A stretch of 64,000 bases of DNA from the NCBI RefSeq assembly GCF_031450785.1, contig NZ_JARTWB010000001.1:310001-374000 (forward strand). Direction: 5' to 3'. A program made the translations under genes and the position numbers. Each line of letters opens with the position of its first letter. Position 1 is the first letter of the stretch. The stretch is from Caballeronia sp. LZ062. Its GTDB lineage: Bacteria > Pseudomonadota > Gammaproteobacteria > Burkholderiales > Burkholderiaceae. Of this stretch, positions 38,376-48,059 are shown one piece after another. The notes below the pieces were generated by a model. The model was not told where the DNA came from. It worked only from the letters and a program-made list of their open reading frames with translations, and ran no database searches.

Positions 38376-39638
38376 TTGAACGCTTCTTCTCCGACATCAC
38401 GGCCATCGGCTTGTCCCGGCCTCATGCGCATCGTGCAAGCGCGCGACGGCGGCCTCGCGCGTCTGCGTCTCGCGGGCGGCGAACTCACCGCGCACGCGGC
38501 ACATGCCGTCGCGCGCGCGGCCGTGCGCTGCGGCTCGGGCGTCATTGAACTCACGAATCGCGCGAACCTGCAGTTGCGCGGCATTCGCGACGATGCCCAC
38601 GCGGAACTCGTGGATATCGCGCTCAACGCGGGCCTCGGTCCGCAAGCCGAAGGCGGCGACGACTTGCGCAACGTCATGCTGAGTCCGCTCGCGAGCGATG
38701 CCACGCGCCGCCTCGCCGCCGCCATTGTGAGCGCGATGCAGGGCGATGCGGCGCTGCACGCGTTGTCGCCGAAGTTCGCGCTGCAGCTCGACAACGGCGA
38801 ACGCCTGGCGATGCTCGAACATCCGCACGATCTCTGGCTTTCAGCGTTCGACGGCGGCGCGCGCTACGCGTTCGGCCTCGCCGGTACGATGCCGCGTCAC
38901 GAAGCCGACGCGCCCGCGCTCGGCAGCATCGCGCGCGAACATGTCGTGGGCTTCGTTGTCGCCGTGCTGCGCGCGTTTCTCGCGCTGGCGTCCAAGGACG
39001 AGCATCGCATGAGAGACTTGCTCGCGCGAATCGGCGTGACGCACTTTCTCACTGCGCTTTCATTCGATCCGCTCGACACTGCCTGGCGCCGCGCCCCGGC
39101 CGATGCCTTGCTGCGCTTCGGCGCGCATCCGATGCCCGAACGCGCGGACTGGTACGTGGGCGCGCAAGCGCAACTAGGACGCATCGACGCAACCACGCTC
39201 GATGCGCTCGCCGATCTCGCTTCGACTCACGCACAAGGCCGGTTTTTCGCGACTCCTTGGCAAGGTATCTTGATGCCCCACGTCGCGGCGCAAGACAAGG
39301 AACACGTGCTGGCCCGCCTGAACGCGCTCGGCCTCGTCACTGAGGCGAGCCATCCGCTTGCGCGGCTCATTGCGTGCGCTGGATCAGCCGGCTGCGTGAA
39401 AAGCCGCGCTGACACGAAGGCCGACGCATATCGTCTCGCCGCGCTGCTGCCCTTACACGGCGATGTGCATCTAAGCGGCTGCGAACGCTCGTGCGCCGCC
39501 GCGCATCCGGTCACAACGACGTTGCTCGCGGTATCGAATGCGCGCTATGACGTGCATGTCGATATGCGCCTCGTCGCACGAAATCTATCCATCGAAGAGG
39601 CGGCCGCGTGGCTCGCCCGGAGCCATGCCGATGCTTGA
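38376..39638 (+). CDS. cobG: Precorrin-3B synthase
   Basis: A 420-residue protein of the nitrite/sulphite-reductase-like fold. 'RPSACPGLMRIVQARDGG' is the conserved start, and the 4Fe-4S cysteines lie in 'ACAGSAGCVKS' and 'SGCERSCAAAHP'. CobG uses O2 to hydroxylate precorrin-3A, marking the pathway as oxygen-dependent. I begin at TTG 38376 so as to include the conserved RPSACPGL; an ATG at 38424 would cut it off. No good ribosome-binding site is visible. Confidence 0.9.
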   Translation: MNASSPTSRPSACPGLMRIVQARDGGLARLRLAGGELTAHAAHAVARAAVRCGSGVIELTNRANLQLRGIRDDAHAELVDIALNAGLGPQAEGGDDLRNVMLSPLASDATRRLAAAIVSAMQGDAALHALSPKFALQLDNGERLAMLEHPHDLWLSAFDGGARYAFGLAGTMPRHEADAPALGSIAREHVVGFVVAVLRAFLALASKDEHRMRDLLARIGVTHFLTALSFDPLDTAWRRAPADALLRFGAHPMPERADWYVGAQAQLGRIDATTLDALADLASTHAQGRFFATPWQGILMPHVAAQDKEHVLARLNALGLVTEASHPLARLIACAGSAGCVKSRADTKADAYRLAALLPLHGDVHLSGCERSCAAAHPVTTTLLAVSNARYDVHVDMRLVARNLSIEEAAAWLARSHADA

Positions 39639-40257
39639 CTATATCCGCGACGGCGCCGAGATCTATCGCCAGTCGTTCGCGACGATTCGCGCGGAAGCGA
39701 ACTTGAGCGCCATTCCCCGCGACCTCGAAAAGCTCGCTGTGCGGCTCATTCATGCGTGCGGCATGGTCGACATCGTCGACGATCTGCGCTTCTCGCCCGG
39801 CGCAGGCGATGCGGGACGCATCGCGCTCGCAGCCGGCGCACCGATACTCTGCGATGCACGCATGGTCGCGCACGGCATCACGCAGGCGCGCCTTCCCGCT
39901 GATAACCGCATTGTCTGCACGCTCGGCGATCCGTCCGTGCCCGAGCGCGCCCGCGAAATGCAGAACACGCGCTCGGCGGCTGCACTGGAGCTATGGCGTC
40001 CGCATCTTGAAGGCGCCGTCGTCGCGATAGGCAACGCGCCGACCGCCCTCTTTCATCTGCTCGACATGCTCGATGCCGGCGCGCCGAAGCCCGCGCTCAT
40101 TCTCGGCTTTCCGGTCGGCTTCATCGGCGCGGCGGAATCGAAAGCGATGCTCGCAGCCGACAGCCGCGGCGTGCCATTTGTCGCGTTGCAGGGACGGCGC
40201 GGCGGCAGCGCAATGGCCGCCGCTGCCGTGAATGCACTTGCTTCGGAGAACGAATGA
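39631..40257 (+). CDS. cobH: Precorrin-8X methylmutase
   Basis: A 208-residue protein starting '[19 protein letters not shown]'. The catalytic His is in '[17 protein letters not shown]', and '[14 protein letters not shown]' and '[13 protein letters not shown]' are conserved. It moves the methyl from C11 to C12 to make hydrogenobyrinate. It overlaps the cobG end by eight bases; GGAG at 39619-39622 fits the ATG at 39631 better than the one at 39625. Confidence 0.95.
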   Translation: MLDYIRDGAEIYRQSFATIRAEANLSAIPRDLEKLAVRLIHACGMVDIVDDLRFSPGAGDAGRIALAAGAPILCDARMVAHGITQARLPADNRIVCTLGDPSVPERAREMQNTRSAAALELWRPHLEGAVVAIGNAPTALFHLLDMLDAGAPKPALILGFPVGFIGAAESKAMLAADSRGVPFVALQGRRGGSAMAAAAVNALASENE

Positions 40258-40982
40258 TGAGCGGACGCCTGTATGGTCTCGGCGTCGGTCCGGGCGATCC
40301 GGAACTCATCACCGTGAAGGCGCTGCGGCTCCTGAAGTCCGCGCCAGTGGTCGCGTATTTCGTCGCGAAGGGCAAGAAGGGCAACGCGTTCGGCATCATC
40401 GAGGCGCATCTCGACGATACGCAGACACGCTTGCCGCTCGTGTACCCCGTGACGACCGAGGCGCTCGAACCGCCGCTGTGTTACGAGACGATCATCAGCG
40501 CGTTTTATGATGAAGCGGCGCTCGCCATTGCGGATCATCTCGAAGCGGGCCGCGATGTTGCCGTGATCTGCGAAGGCGATCCGTTCTTCTACGGCTCGTA
40601 CATGTATCTGCATGACCGTCTCGCAGGCCGTTTCGATGCACACGTGGTACCCGGCGTCTGCTCGATGCTCGGCGGCGTGTCCGTGCTCGGCGTGCCGCTC
40701 GTCTATCGCAATCAGAGTCTCTGCGTGCTGTCCGGCGTGCTGCCGGAAGACGAGTTGAAATGCAAGCTCGAAGCATCCGATGCCGCCGTCGTCATGAAGC
40801 TCGGCCGCAACTTCGAGAAGGTGCGGCGCGTCCTGGTCGAGTTGGGGTTGGACAAGCGCGCCCTCTATGTCGAGCGCGCGACGATGGCGAATCAACGTAT
40901 CGTGCCGCTCGATGAAGTCGATCCGATGGCGTCGCCCTATTTCTCGCTGCTCGTGGTGCCGGGAACGAAATGGCAGGCATGA
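40254..40982 (+). CDS. cobI: Precorrin-2 C20-methyltransferase
   Basis: A 242-residue SAM-dependent enzyme with '[20 protein letters not shown]', '[17 protein letters not shown]'-type central region and '[20 protein letters not shown]'. It converts precorrin-2 to precorrin-3A. The ATG overlaps the cobH stop (ATGATGA); a second ATG follows immediately. Confidence 0.94.
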   Translation: MMSGRLYGLGVGPGDPELITVKALRLLKSAPVVAYFVAKGKKGNAFGIIEAHLDDTQTRLPLVYPVTTEALEPPLCYETIISAFYDEAALAIADHLEAGRDVAVICEGDPFFYGSYMYLHDRLAGRFDAHVVPGVCSMLGGVSVLGVPLVYRNQSLCVLSGVLPEDELKCKLEASDAAVVMKLGRNFEKVRRVLVELGLDKRALYVERATMANQRIVPLDEVDPMASPYFSLLVVPGTKWQA

Positions 40983-42622
40983 ACGCGGTGTCTCCCATGG
41001 CGATCGTCGTGCTCGGCGAAAGTGCGATGCCAACCGCGCGCCGCATACAGGCGCGCTATCCCGGATCGCTCGTGCATGGTCTCGCCACTCGCACTCATGC
41101 CGACATTGCCTACGACGATTTCGGAGCGCACGTGCGCGCGCTTTATCTCGCAGGCACGCCCATTGTCGCGCTGTGTGCAGCGGGCATCGTCATTCGCTCG
41201 CTTGCGCCGTGCCTCACGGACAAAGGCGCCGAGCCGCCGGTTCTGGCCGTCGCGCAGGACGGCAGCGCGGTCGTGCCATTGTTGGGCGGCACGAGCGGCG
41301 TCAATGCGCTGGCGCGCGAGATCGGCGCGGCACTCAATGTAACGCCTGCCATCACGACGAGCGGCGAGTTGCGTTTCGGTACGTGCCTGCTCGCGCCGCC
41401 CGACGGTTACGCGCTGGCGGATATCGAGCGCGGCAAGCGTTTCGTGTCCGATCTGCTCGCGGGCGAAACCACGCGCATACAAGGTCATGCGCCGTGGCTG
41501 GATCAGACCGACTTGCCCCGCGCGAATGATGCGCGTCTTGCCGTGCACGTTACGCCACACGTGATACACGATGAAAGCAGTCTCGTGATTCATCCGCGTT
41601 GCGTGGCCGCGTGGATCGAAGCGCGCGAAGAAGATATTGCCGACCGCGTGCGTCTTGCGTTGCGCGAGCATGGCTTGTCGCCGCTTGCACTTGCTGCGCT
41701 GATTGCACCGACCGCGAGCATGACATCCGATGCGCTCGGCGATGCTGCCAACGCGCTAGACGTGCCGCTTCGCTTCAGCGACGAACCGCCGCCGCATGAC
41801 GCGCTTCGCGCGCACGATATCGCGCTGAGCGTGGCGCAAGCGCCTCTCGACGTGGCGTCCATCGGCCGGGCGCGCGGCACGTTGACAGTGATCGGACTGG
41901 GCCCTGGCAGTGCGGACTTGATGACGCCTGCCGCAAAATCCGCGCTCATCGCCGCGCAAGACATACTCGGCTATGAGACGTATGTGCGCATGGCCGGACC
42001 GTTCCGCGCGGACCAGCGCATTCACATGACGGACAACCGCGAAGAATTGCAGCGCGCGCGTCATGCGTTCGAACTCGCGAGCGAAGGGCGAAAGGTCGTG
42101 GTCGTATCATCGGGCGATCCGGGCGTCTTCGCGATGGCCGCCGCCGTGCTCGAAGCCCTCGACGAAGGGCGCGCGACGCATGCCGAATGGAACGCGGTGA
42201 AGCTCGCGATCGTGCCGGGCGTATCGGCATCGCTCGCTACGGCGGCACGCGCGGGCGCGCCCCTTGGCCACGATTTCTGCGTGCTTTCGCTCTCGGATAA
42301 CCTGAAGCCCTGGGACGTCATCGAGCATCGCATTCGCCATGCGAGCGAAGCGGACCTCGTGATGGCGTTTTATAACCCGCTATCGAAGGCGCGGCCCTGG
42401 CAGTTCGATCGCGCCATGGACATCGTGCGCGAGCATCGCGATGCAGCGACGCCTGTTGTACTAGGCCGAGATGTGGGACGTCCCGCCGAAACCGTGCGCA
42501 CGGTGACGCTAGGTGAATTGCACGGCCGCCTCGTCGATATGCGAACGATGGTCATCGTCGGATCGTCGAGAACGCGCGTGCTCGGCGATGGCGAGTGGGT
42601 TTATACGCCGCGCTCGTATTGA
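40970..42622 (+). CDS. cobJ: CbiG-CobJ fusion, precorrin-3B C17-methyltransferase
   Basis: A 550-residue two-part protein. Residues about 1-195 are CbiG-N-like ('[18 protein letters not shown]', '[17 protein letters not shown]'), and about 205-275 a degenerate CbiG-C/CobE-like segment. Residues about 300-550 are CobJ, with '[19 protein letters not shown]', '[17 protein letters not shown]' and '[18 protein letters not shown]'. CobJ methylates C17 and contracts the ring. The start overlaps cobI by 13 bases; ATG at 40979 is possible too. Its end overlaps the chlD end by 22 bases, tail to tail. Confidence 0.92.
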   Translation: MAGMNAVSPMAIVVLGESAMPTARRIQARYPGSLVHGLATRTHADIAYDDFGAHVRALYLAGTPIVALCAAGIVIRSLAPCLTDKGAEPPVLAVAQDGSAVVPLLGGTSGVNALAREIGAALNVTPAITTSGELRFGTCLLAPPDGYALADIERGKRFVSDLLAGETTRIQGHAPWLDQTDLPRANDARLAVHVTPHVIHDESSLVIHPRCVAAWIEAREEDIADRVRLALREHGLSPLALAALIAPTASMTSDALGDAANALDVPLRFSDEPPPHDALRAHDIALSVAQAPLDVASIGRARGTLTVIGLGPGSADLMTPAAKSALIAAQDILGYETYVRMAGPFRADQRIHMTDNREELQRARHAFELASEGRKVVVVSSGDPGVFAMAAAVLEALDEGRATHAEWNAVKLAIVPGVSASLATAARAGAPLGHDFCVLSLSDNLKPWDVIEHRIRHASEADLVMAFYNPLSKARPWQFDRAMDIVREHRDAATPVVLGRDVGRPAETVRTVTLGELHGRLVDMRTMVIVGSSRTRVLGDGEWVYTPRSY

Positions 42623-43287
42623 AGCGATTCGGCGGGCATGTAATGCGCGTGCCAGTCGAGCGCCAACGCATGGGCGCCGCCGACACGCACGCGTCCTTCC
42701 TCGAAATCCACCACGACGATGCGGTCCGCCAACGCCGGCGCAGCGGGTCGTTCGTTCGTGCGTCCATCGCTCAACAGCCAGAGCCAGCGACGCTGCGAAG
42801 GCTTGCGACGCGCGGCCCTAGCAAGCACCGTCGATGCGCTCGCCATGCCGAGCGTGAGCGGCGTTCCGCCTCCGCCGCCAATCGGGGCGATCCAGCGGTC
42901 GTTGAACCAATGCGCCGTTCCCGGCTGACGGCGCACTTCGACACGGCCGCCACCGAAGCACACGAGCGCAACCTCGGCGCGTTCGCGATAGGCGCGGTCG
43001 AACAATGCAATTAGCAAGCCCTTCGCGCGCGCGAGACGCTCGCCGCCGAGCATCGAGCCCGAGCAATCGAGCACGAAGCAATGCAGCGCAGGCGCTTCGC
43101 CTTCGCCGCGGTGAAAGCGCAAGTGACGCGGTTCGAAGCGTGCGGTCCGTTTCGCGCGCAGCGTCGCAGTCCAGTCGACCGATGCAGTCGCGAGGCCCTC
43201 ACGCGTACGGACGCGGCCACGCGAACGCGCGTCCTGCCACCGAAGACGATGCGCGTTCGCATCGGCGTCCGGCCTTCGATGGCTCAG
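42601..43287 (-). CDS. chlD: VWA (ChlD-type) C-terminal part of the cobalt chelatase medium subunit
   Basis: The frame encodes 'DWTATLRAKRTARFEPRHLRF' in part, the link seen in BchD/ChlD before the VWA domain, then the MIDAS motif 'DCSGSML', 'LVCFGGG' and 'WLLSDGRTNE'. It ends at 42601. No ATG, GTG or TTG precedes the conserved region within the frame; the only start-like triplet at the overlap is CTG at 43285-43287, which shares bases with the chlI stop. The simplest reading is that it is translated by -1 frameshifting from chlI at 43290-43296, giving a 561-residue ChlI-VWA protein, close to the length of known BchD. The VWA domain organises the AAA+ ring of the chelatase. Confidence 0.82.
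   Translation of the reverse strand: MSHRRPDADANAHRLRWQDARSRGRVRTREGLATASVDWTATLRAKRTARFEPRHLRFHRGEGEAPALHCFVLDCSGSMLGGERLARAKGLLIALFDRAYRERAEVALVCFGGGRVEVRRQPGTAHWFNDRWIAPIGGGGGTPLTLGMASASTVLARAARRKPSQRRWLWLLSDGRTNERPAAPALADRIVVVDFEEGRVRVGGAHALALDWHAHYMPAESLQYERGV
43247..43264 (-). promoter_or_regulatory. Hairpin downstream of the chlI/chlD slippery site
   Basis: CGATGCG and CGCATCG form a perfect seven-base stem around a four-base loop, 25 bases past the heptamer. Typical stimulatory structures sit 5-10 bases away, so its role in frameshifting is uncertain. Confidence 0.35.
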
Positions 43288-44285
43288 GCTTTTTTTGCGG
43301 CAAGCGGCCTGACCTGCTTGACCTTCGCGGTGCCTACGGATTCGGGCGGCATATAGCCCCAATCGCCGCCCTGGGTCGTATTCCCGTTCGCCTCCGGTCG
43401 CGGCGCTTCGCGAGAATGCGCTTCCTGCTCACGCCGGCGGTGCCGCAAGACTGCGTCCGCCACACAATCGACGTGCTTCGTTTCGACGTATTCCGCGCCT
43501 TCGAGCGCAGCCAGTGCACGCGCCGCGCGCAGCATTACAAGGTCCGCTCGCAAACCATCCACGTTAGCGGCAATGCACAGCTCGCTCACATGCGCATGGA
43601 CGACATCATCGAAGTCATACTCATCGAGCGCCGCACGCGCTGCCTCGATGCGTTCGGCGAGCGCCGCCTGATTATCGGCGTGTCGCGCACGAAATGCTTC
43701 GGCATCCGAATCGAATGCAAGCCGCGCCTTGACGATTCGCTGCCGCACGTTCGCGTCGAAACAGTTGGCGAGTTCGACGGCAAGCCCGAAGCGATCCAGC
43801 AGTTGCGGGCGCAATTCGCCCTCTTCCGGATTCATGGTGCCGATCAGCACGAAGCGCGCATCATGACGATGCGATATGCCGTCACGCTCGATGATATTCA
43901 CGCCGCTCGCAGCCACGTCGAGCAATTGATCGACGAGAGGATTCGGCAGCAGATTCACTTCATCGACATACAGCACACCGCGATGCGCCTTCGCAAGCAA
44001 CCCCGGCGAGAACTTTACGCCGCCATCGCGCAACGCGCTTTGAATATCGAGCGTGCCGATGAGTTGTTCTTCACTCGCGCCGAGCGGCAAGGTCACGAGT
44101 TTCCCTTCCGGCAACAGCTCTGCGAGGGCACGCGCCGCCGTGGACTTCGCCGTGCCGCGCGGACCGCTCACGAGCACGCCGCCAAGTGACGGATCGACGG
44201 CCGCGAGTAACAACGCCTGTTGCAACGGCGCTTGTCCGACGAGCGCCGTAAAGGGAAACGCTGGAAACAAAGAGGTTTCGTTCAA
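43284..44285 (-). CDS. chlI: ChlI-like AAA+ ATPase, cobalt chelatase small subunit
   Basis: A 333-residue AAA+ protein: Walker A 'GPRGTAKST' (41-49), Walker B 'RGVLYVDEVNLL' (101-112), and 'GTMNPEEGELRPQLLDRFGL' with sensor 1 and the Arg finger region, as in magnesium-chelatase ChlI/BchI. The start is TTG (44283-44285), overlapping the cobN stop as TTGA, with GAAGG nine bases upstream. It ends GCA AAA AAA GCC TGA; the A run is a slippery heptamer (see 43290-43296). No CobS or CobT is present, so this locus supplies the partners of CobN. Confidence 0.9.
   Translation of the reverse strand: MNETSLFPAFPFTALVGQAPLQQALLLAAVDPSLGGVLVSGPRGTAKSTAARALAELLPEGKLVTLPLGASEEQLIGTLDIQSALRDGGVKFSPGLLAKAHRGVLYVDEVNLLPNPLVDQLLDVAASGVNIIERDGISHRHDARFVLIGTMNPEEGELRPQLLDRFGLAVELANCFDANVRQRIVKARLAFDSDAEAFRARHADNQAALAERIEAARAALDEYDFDDVVHAHVSELCIAANVDGLRADLVMLRAARALAALEGAEYVETKHVDCVADAVLRHRRREQEAHSREAPRPEANGNTTQGGDWGYMPPESVGTAKVKQVRPLAAKKA
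43290..43296 (-). other. A-AAA-AAA slippery heptamer at the chlI/chlD frame junction
   Basis: On the minus strand seven A occur in the phase X-XXY-YYZ relative to the chlI frame, followed by GCC and the stop TGA. Slipping back one base re-reads the last A and enters the VWA frame (AGC CTG AGC). This is the most efficient class of bacterial -1 heptamer together with A-AAA-AAG. Translation without slipping gives 333 residues; slipping gives 332 + 229 = 561 residues. Confidence 0.8.
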
Positions 44286-47200
44286 TTCTGTCGGCCTTCG
44301 AGTTGCTGCTCGACATCGAGCAGATGCTGTGTCACGGCCTGCTGGTAGTCGCCGGGTTCTTGCCACAGCCCGCGCTGCATCGCTTCGAGCAAGCGCTCGC
44401 AGATCGACTGAAGCGCATGCGGGTTGTGCCGCGCGATGAAGTCGCGCGTGCCGGCATCGTTCACGTAGGCATCGGTGACAAGCGCATATTGATGATCGGA
44501 AACCACGCGCGCGGTGGCATCGTAGCCGAAGAGGTAATCGACGGTCGCGGAAAGCTCGGACGCGCCTTTATAGCCGTGCCGTTTGACGCCGTCGATCCAC
44601 TTCGGATTGACCACGCGCGAGCGCACCACGCGCGCGATCTCTTCGTTCAACGTGCGCATACGCGGCGCGGCCGGGTTGCTGTGGTCCGCGTTGTACGCTT
44701 GCGGCTGCACGCCCGAAAGGTAGCGTACCGCCGCGACCATGCCGCCCTGAAACTGGTGATAGTCGTTCGAATCGAGCAAGTCGTGTTCGCGGTTGTCCTG
44801 GTTCTGAAGCACCACGTCGAGCGTCGAGAGCCGAGTACCGAAGCTCGACCGTGCTTCGACGCCATCGCCACCTTGCGAATACGCATAGCCGCCCGTGGCT
44901 TGATAAGCGGCGGACAGATCGGCGTCGGTCTCCCATTGCTTTAGATCGATGAGTTCCTGCAAACCCGCGCCATACGCGCCCGGCTTCGTGCTGAATACAC
45001 GCCAGCCCGCACGCCGTCGCGCTTCTTCGGCATCGACGCCGCGTCCGATCAACTCGTCGCGCTCGCGCAGAATGCGCGCGCGAATCGGGTTCACGTCTTC
45101 GGGCTCGTCTTCCAGTCCCGCGACGGCCTGCACGGCTGCATCGAACAGATGCATGAGATTGGCGAAAGCATCGCGGAAAAAGCCCGATACGCGCAACGTG
45201 ACGTCGATGCGTGGCCGATTGAAGATGGAGATCGGCAGAATCTCGAAGTCCGTCACGCGATGACTGCCCGCCGCCCACTTCGGCCGCACGCCGATCAACG
45301 CGAAGGCTTGCGCGATATCGTCGCCGCCGGTGCGCATGGTCGCCGTGCCCCACACCGATAAGCCGATGGCGCGCGGATAGTCGCCGTGGTCCTGCACGTG
45401 GCGCTCGACGAGCATGTTCGCGGACTTGAGCCCGAGCGACCACGCGGCTTGCGTCGGCAATGCGCGCGTATCGACCGAATAGAAGTTGCGCCCCGTCGGC
45501 AACACGTCTGGCCTGCCGCGCGATGGAGATCCACTCGGCCCGGGCGGAACGAAGCGGCCTTCGAGACCGCGCTTGAGTTGCATCGATTCTTGCGGACCGC
45601 ATGCGTCCAGACGCGCAAGCACGTCGCGATGCAAGCGTTCGAGTACGCGTGCCGTATGCGGTCCCGGCACGGCTGCTTCGCCTTCGAGAAGCAGCATGGC
45701 GAGACCTTCGAGCCGCTCACGCGTATCGCCTTGATGGCGCCACGGCGCATCGCTTGCCGCCTGCAACGCGTTGGGACGCGGCCCATGCCAGGGTGCGGAC
45801 CAGTCGGCATCGAGCGGGTCGAAGTCGTCGCCTAGTTGCAGGTCGCGCGCGAGCGAGGTAATGAGGCTTGCGTTCGCCCCTTGACCATCGCCGATTGGAA
45901 AGCGGCCGAGCGCAAGCAGCGTATCGCGGCGCTGCACGCCTTGCGGCGACACACCGAAAACATGCAGGCCGTCGCGAATCTGCGCTTCTTTCAGCTCGCA
46001 CAGGTAGGCGTCCGCGCGCGTGAGCAACGCGTCTTCGCCGGATGCATCGCGTGGCGCATCCAGCCCTAACTCCTCGTGCAGCTTATGCTCGACGATGCTC
46101 GCGAGTATCGACTTGCGCAACAGCTTGGCGCGCCGGACATCGACCATCAATGCTTCGTAGTACTCGTCAACCTGGCGCTCGAGATCCTGCAACGGCCCGT
46201 AGTTTTCGGCGCGCGTGAGCGGCGGCATCAGATGGTCGATGATGACCGCCTGCGCGCGCCGCTTGGCCTGACTGCCCTCGCCCGGATCGTTGACGATGAA
46301 CGGGTAGAGATGCGGCATGGGTCCGAGGATCAGGTCGGGCCAGCACGATGCCGACAGCGCGACGCTCTTGCCCGGCAGCCATTCGAGGTTGCCGTGCTTG
46401 CCGACATGCACGAGTGCGTCCGCGTTGAAGCGCAAGCGCAGCCAGAAATAAAACGCGAGATAGGAATGCGGCGGAACGAGCTCTGCATCGTGATAGCTCG
46501 CATAATCGTTGCGTTCGCGCGATCTCGACGGTTGGATGCCGATGAACACTTCACCGCAGCGCAAGCCCGCGATCATGAAACGGCCGCGCCGCAATGTCGG
46601 GTCTCCTTCGGGCGCGCCCCACGTTTTTTCGAGCGCGGCGCGGGCGTCCGCGGGCAAGGTGCGATAAGCGTCCAGATAGTCTTCGAGCGAAAGGCTTTGG
46701 AGCGCCGGCCGCATGTCACGAACGACAGGATCGTTCGTCACGCCTTGCGTCAATGCGGCGATGAGCGCATCGCCATCCGCCGGCAATTCGCCCACGCGAT
46801 AACCTTCGCGCGCGAGCATCGACAAGATGCCGACCGCAGACGCCGGCGTATCGAGCCCCACGCCGTTGCCGATGCGCCCTTCGCTCGCCGGATAGTTCGC
46901 CAGTACGAGGGCGATCCGCTTCTTTTCATTAGGCGTGTGCCGCAGCGCGCACCAGCGGCGGCTCAACTCCGCGACGAAGCGCACGCGTTCGGCATCGGCC
47001 TGATAACGGACCACATCCACTTGCGTATGCGCGCAGTGATACGCGAGCCCCTTGAAGCTGACCGCACGTGTGATGATGCGGCCATCGACCTCGGGCAACG
47101 CGACATGCATCGCCACGTCGCGCGAATTAAGGCCGTGATTGTCCTTCTCCCAGTCCTCGCGATTGCCGCCGCTCAAGATCACTTGCAGCACGGGCGCATC

Positions 47201-48055
47201 GCCCGCTATCTCGAAGTCTTCGCTTTCGCCGATCACGCTTGCTGCAAACGCGGTCGTGTTCAACACGAGCGATGCACGATGCTCCGCGCATAGACGCGCG
47301 ATCACTTCACGGCTCACGCTTTCCTTGAGCGATGAAATCGCAATCGGCAACGGATTCAGGCCTTCTCTTTCGAGGGCGTCGATGAGCGTATCGAATACGG
47401 CCGTGTTGCCCGCTTGCAAGTGCGCGCGATAAAAGAGAATCGCGACGACGGGCGCACCTTCGGTCCATCGCGTGCGCCAGTCGTCGATTGAGGCGATGTC
47501 GTGCTCGGGATGATAGATCGCCACGGCAGGCAGCGGACGCGGCGCCCGAGGCTCGCGGCCAAAGCCGAACACGTGATAGCCGATTGCACGCAAGAATTCC
47601 TCTGCATTGCCCGCGCCGCCTTCGCGCAGGTAGCGCGACAGCTCGCGGCAGAACGCGGCGTCCGCAGTGCTCTTGCTGATGAGGTTGGGGTCTTCCGTGA
47701 GATCGCCCGAAAACATGGCGAGCGTTTGCTTCTCGCGCTCGGCCAGCGCAACGATACGCTCGATGCCGTAAGGCCAGTACGATTCCCCGCCGAGATGATC
47801 CACGATGACGACCTTCGCGTGACGCAATACATCGTCGACGTAGAAATCGACCGATGCGGGCTGGCGAAGAAACGATTGGTTCGCGAGCCGCACTTCGGGA
47901 AAACCGGGTTCGAGACGCGGAAACACGCTCGCAAGCAACGCGAGCGTGGTATCCGCAGAACTGAGCACGACGATCGGCGCGCGCGTCTGCTCGATGCGCA
48001 TGACGCCTGCCGCGTCATCGACAAAGCCTCCCGGCGTCGTGCGTAACAGATGCAT
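44282..48055 (-). CDS. cobN: Cobaltochelatase large subunit CobN
   Basis: A 1257-residue protein, the usual size. Conserved stretches include 'ILFYRAHLQAGNTAVFDTLI', 'KRIALVLANYPASEGRIGNG', 'HVGKHGNLEWLPGKSVALS' and 'HGYKGASELSATVDYLFGYDATA'. It binds hydrogenobyrinic acid a,c-diamide and Co2+ and inserts the metal with ATP hydrolysis by the ChlI/ChlD partners encoded next. The start is four bases after the cobW stop; no strong ribosome-binding site, so coupling is likely. Confidence 0.96.
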   Translation of the reverse strand: MHLLRTTPGGFVDDAAGVMRIEQTRAPIVVLSSADTTLALLASVFPRLEPGFPEVRLANQSFLRQPASVDFYVDDVLRHAKVVIVDHLGGESYWPYGIERIVALAEREKQTLAMFSGDLTEDPNLISKSTADAAFCRELSRYLREGGAGNAEEFLRAIGYHVFGFGREPRAPRPLPAVAIYHPEHDIASIDDWRTRWTEGAPVVAILFYRAHLQAGNTAVFDTLIDALEREGLNPLPIAISSLKESVSREVIARLCAEHRASLVLNTTAFAASVIGESEDFEIAGDAPVLQVILSGGNREDWEKDNHGLNSRDVAMHVALPEVDGRIITRAVSFKGLAYHCAHTQVDVVRYQADAERVRFVAELSRRWCALRHTPNEKKRIALVLANYPASEGRIGNGVGLDTPASAVGILSMLAREGYRVGELPADGDALIAALTQGVTNDPVVRDMRPALQSLSLEDYLDAYRTLPADARAALEKTWGAPEGDPTLRRGRFMIAGLRCGEVFIGIQPSRSRERNDYASYHDAELVPPHSYLAFYFWLRLRFNADALVHVGKHGNLEWLPGKSVALSASCWPDLILGPMPHLYPFIVNDPGEGSQAKRRAQAVIIDHLMPPLTRAENYGPLQDLERQVDEYYEALMVDVRRAKLLRKSILASIVEHKLHEELGLDAPRDASGEDALLTRADAYLCELKEAQIRDGLHVFGVSPQGVQRRDTLLALGRFPIGDGQGANASLITSLARDLQLGDDFDPLDADWSAPWHGPRPNALQAASDAPWRHQGDTRERLEGLAMLLLEGEAAVPGPHTARVLERLHRDVLARLDACGPQESMQLKRGLEGRFVPPGPSGSPSRGRPDVLPTGRNFYSVDTRALPTQAAWSLGLKSANMLVERHVQDHGDYPRAIGLSVWGTATMRTGGDDIAQAFALIGVRPKWAAGSHRVTDFEILPISIFNRPRIDVTLRVSGFFRDAFANLMHLFDAAVQAVAGLEDEPEDVNPIRARILRERDELIGRGVDAEEARRRAGWRVFSTKPGAYGAGLQELIDLKQWETDADLSAAYQATGGYAYSQGGDGVEARSSFGTRLSTLDVVLQNQDNREHDLLDSNDYHQFQGGMVAAVRYLSGVQPQAYNADHSNPAAPRMRTLNEEIARVVRSRVVNPKWIDGVKRHGYKGASELSATVDYLFGYDATARVVSDHQYALVTDAYVNDAGTRDFIARHNPHALQSICERLLEAMQRGLWQEPGDYQQAVTQHLLDVEQQLEGRQN

Positions 48056-48059
48056 TGTG

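Noticed and set aside
42601..43362. VWA frame read as a pseudogene or as a sequencing frameshift of one chlD gene
   Set aside because: Both frames are intact at either side, the junction is a textbook -1 heptamer in phase with an immediate stop, and such junctions are known in chlD genes beside cobN. A base-count error in the A7 run is still the main alternative.
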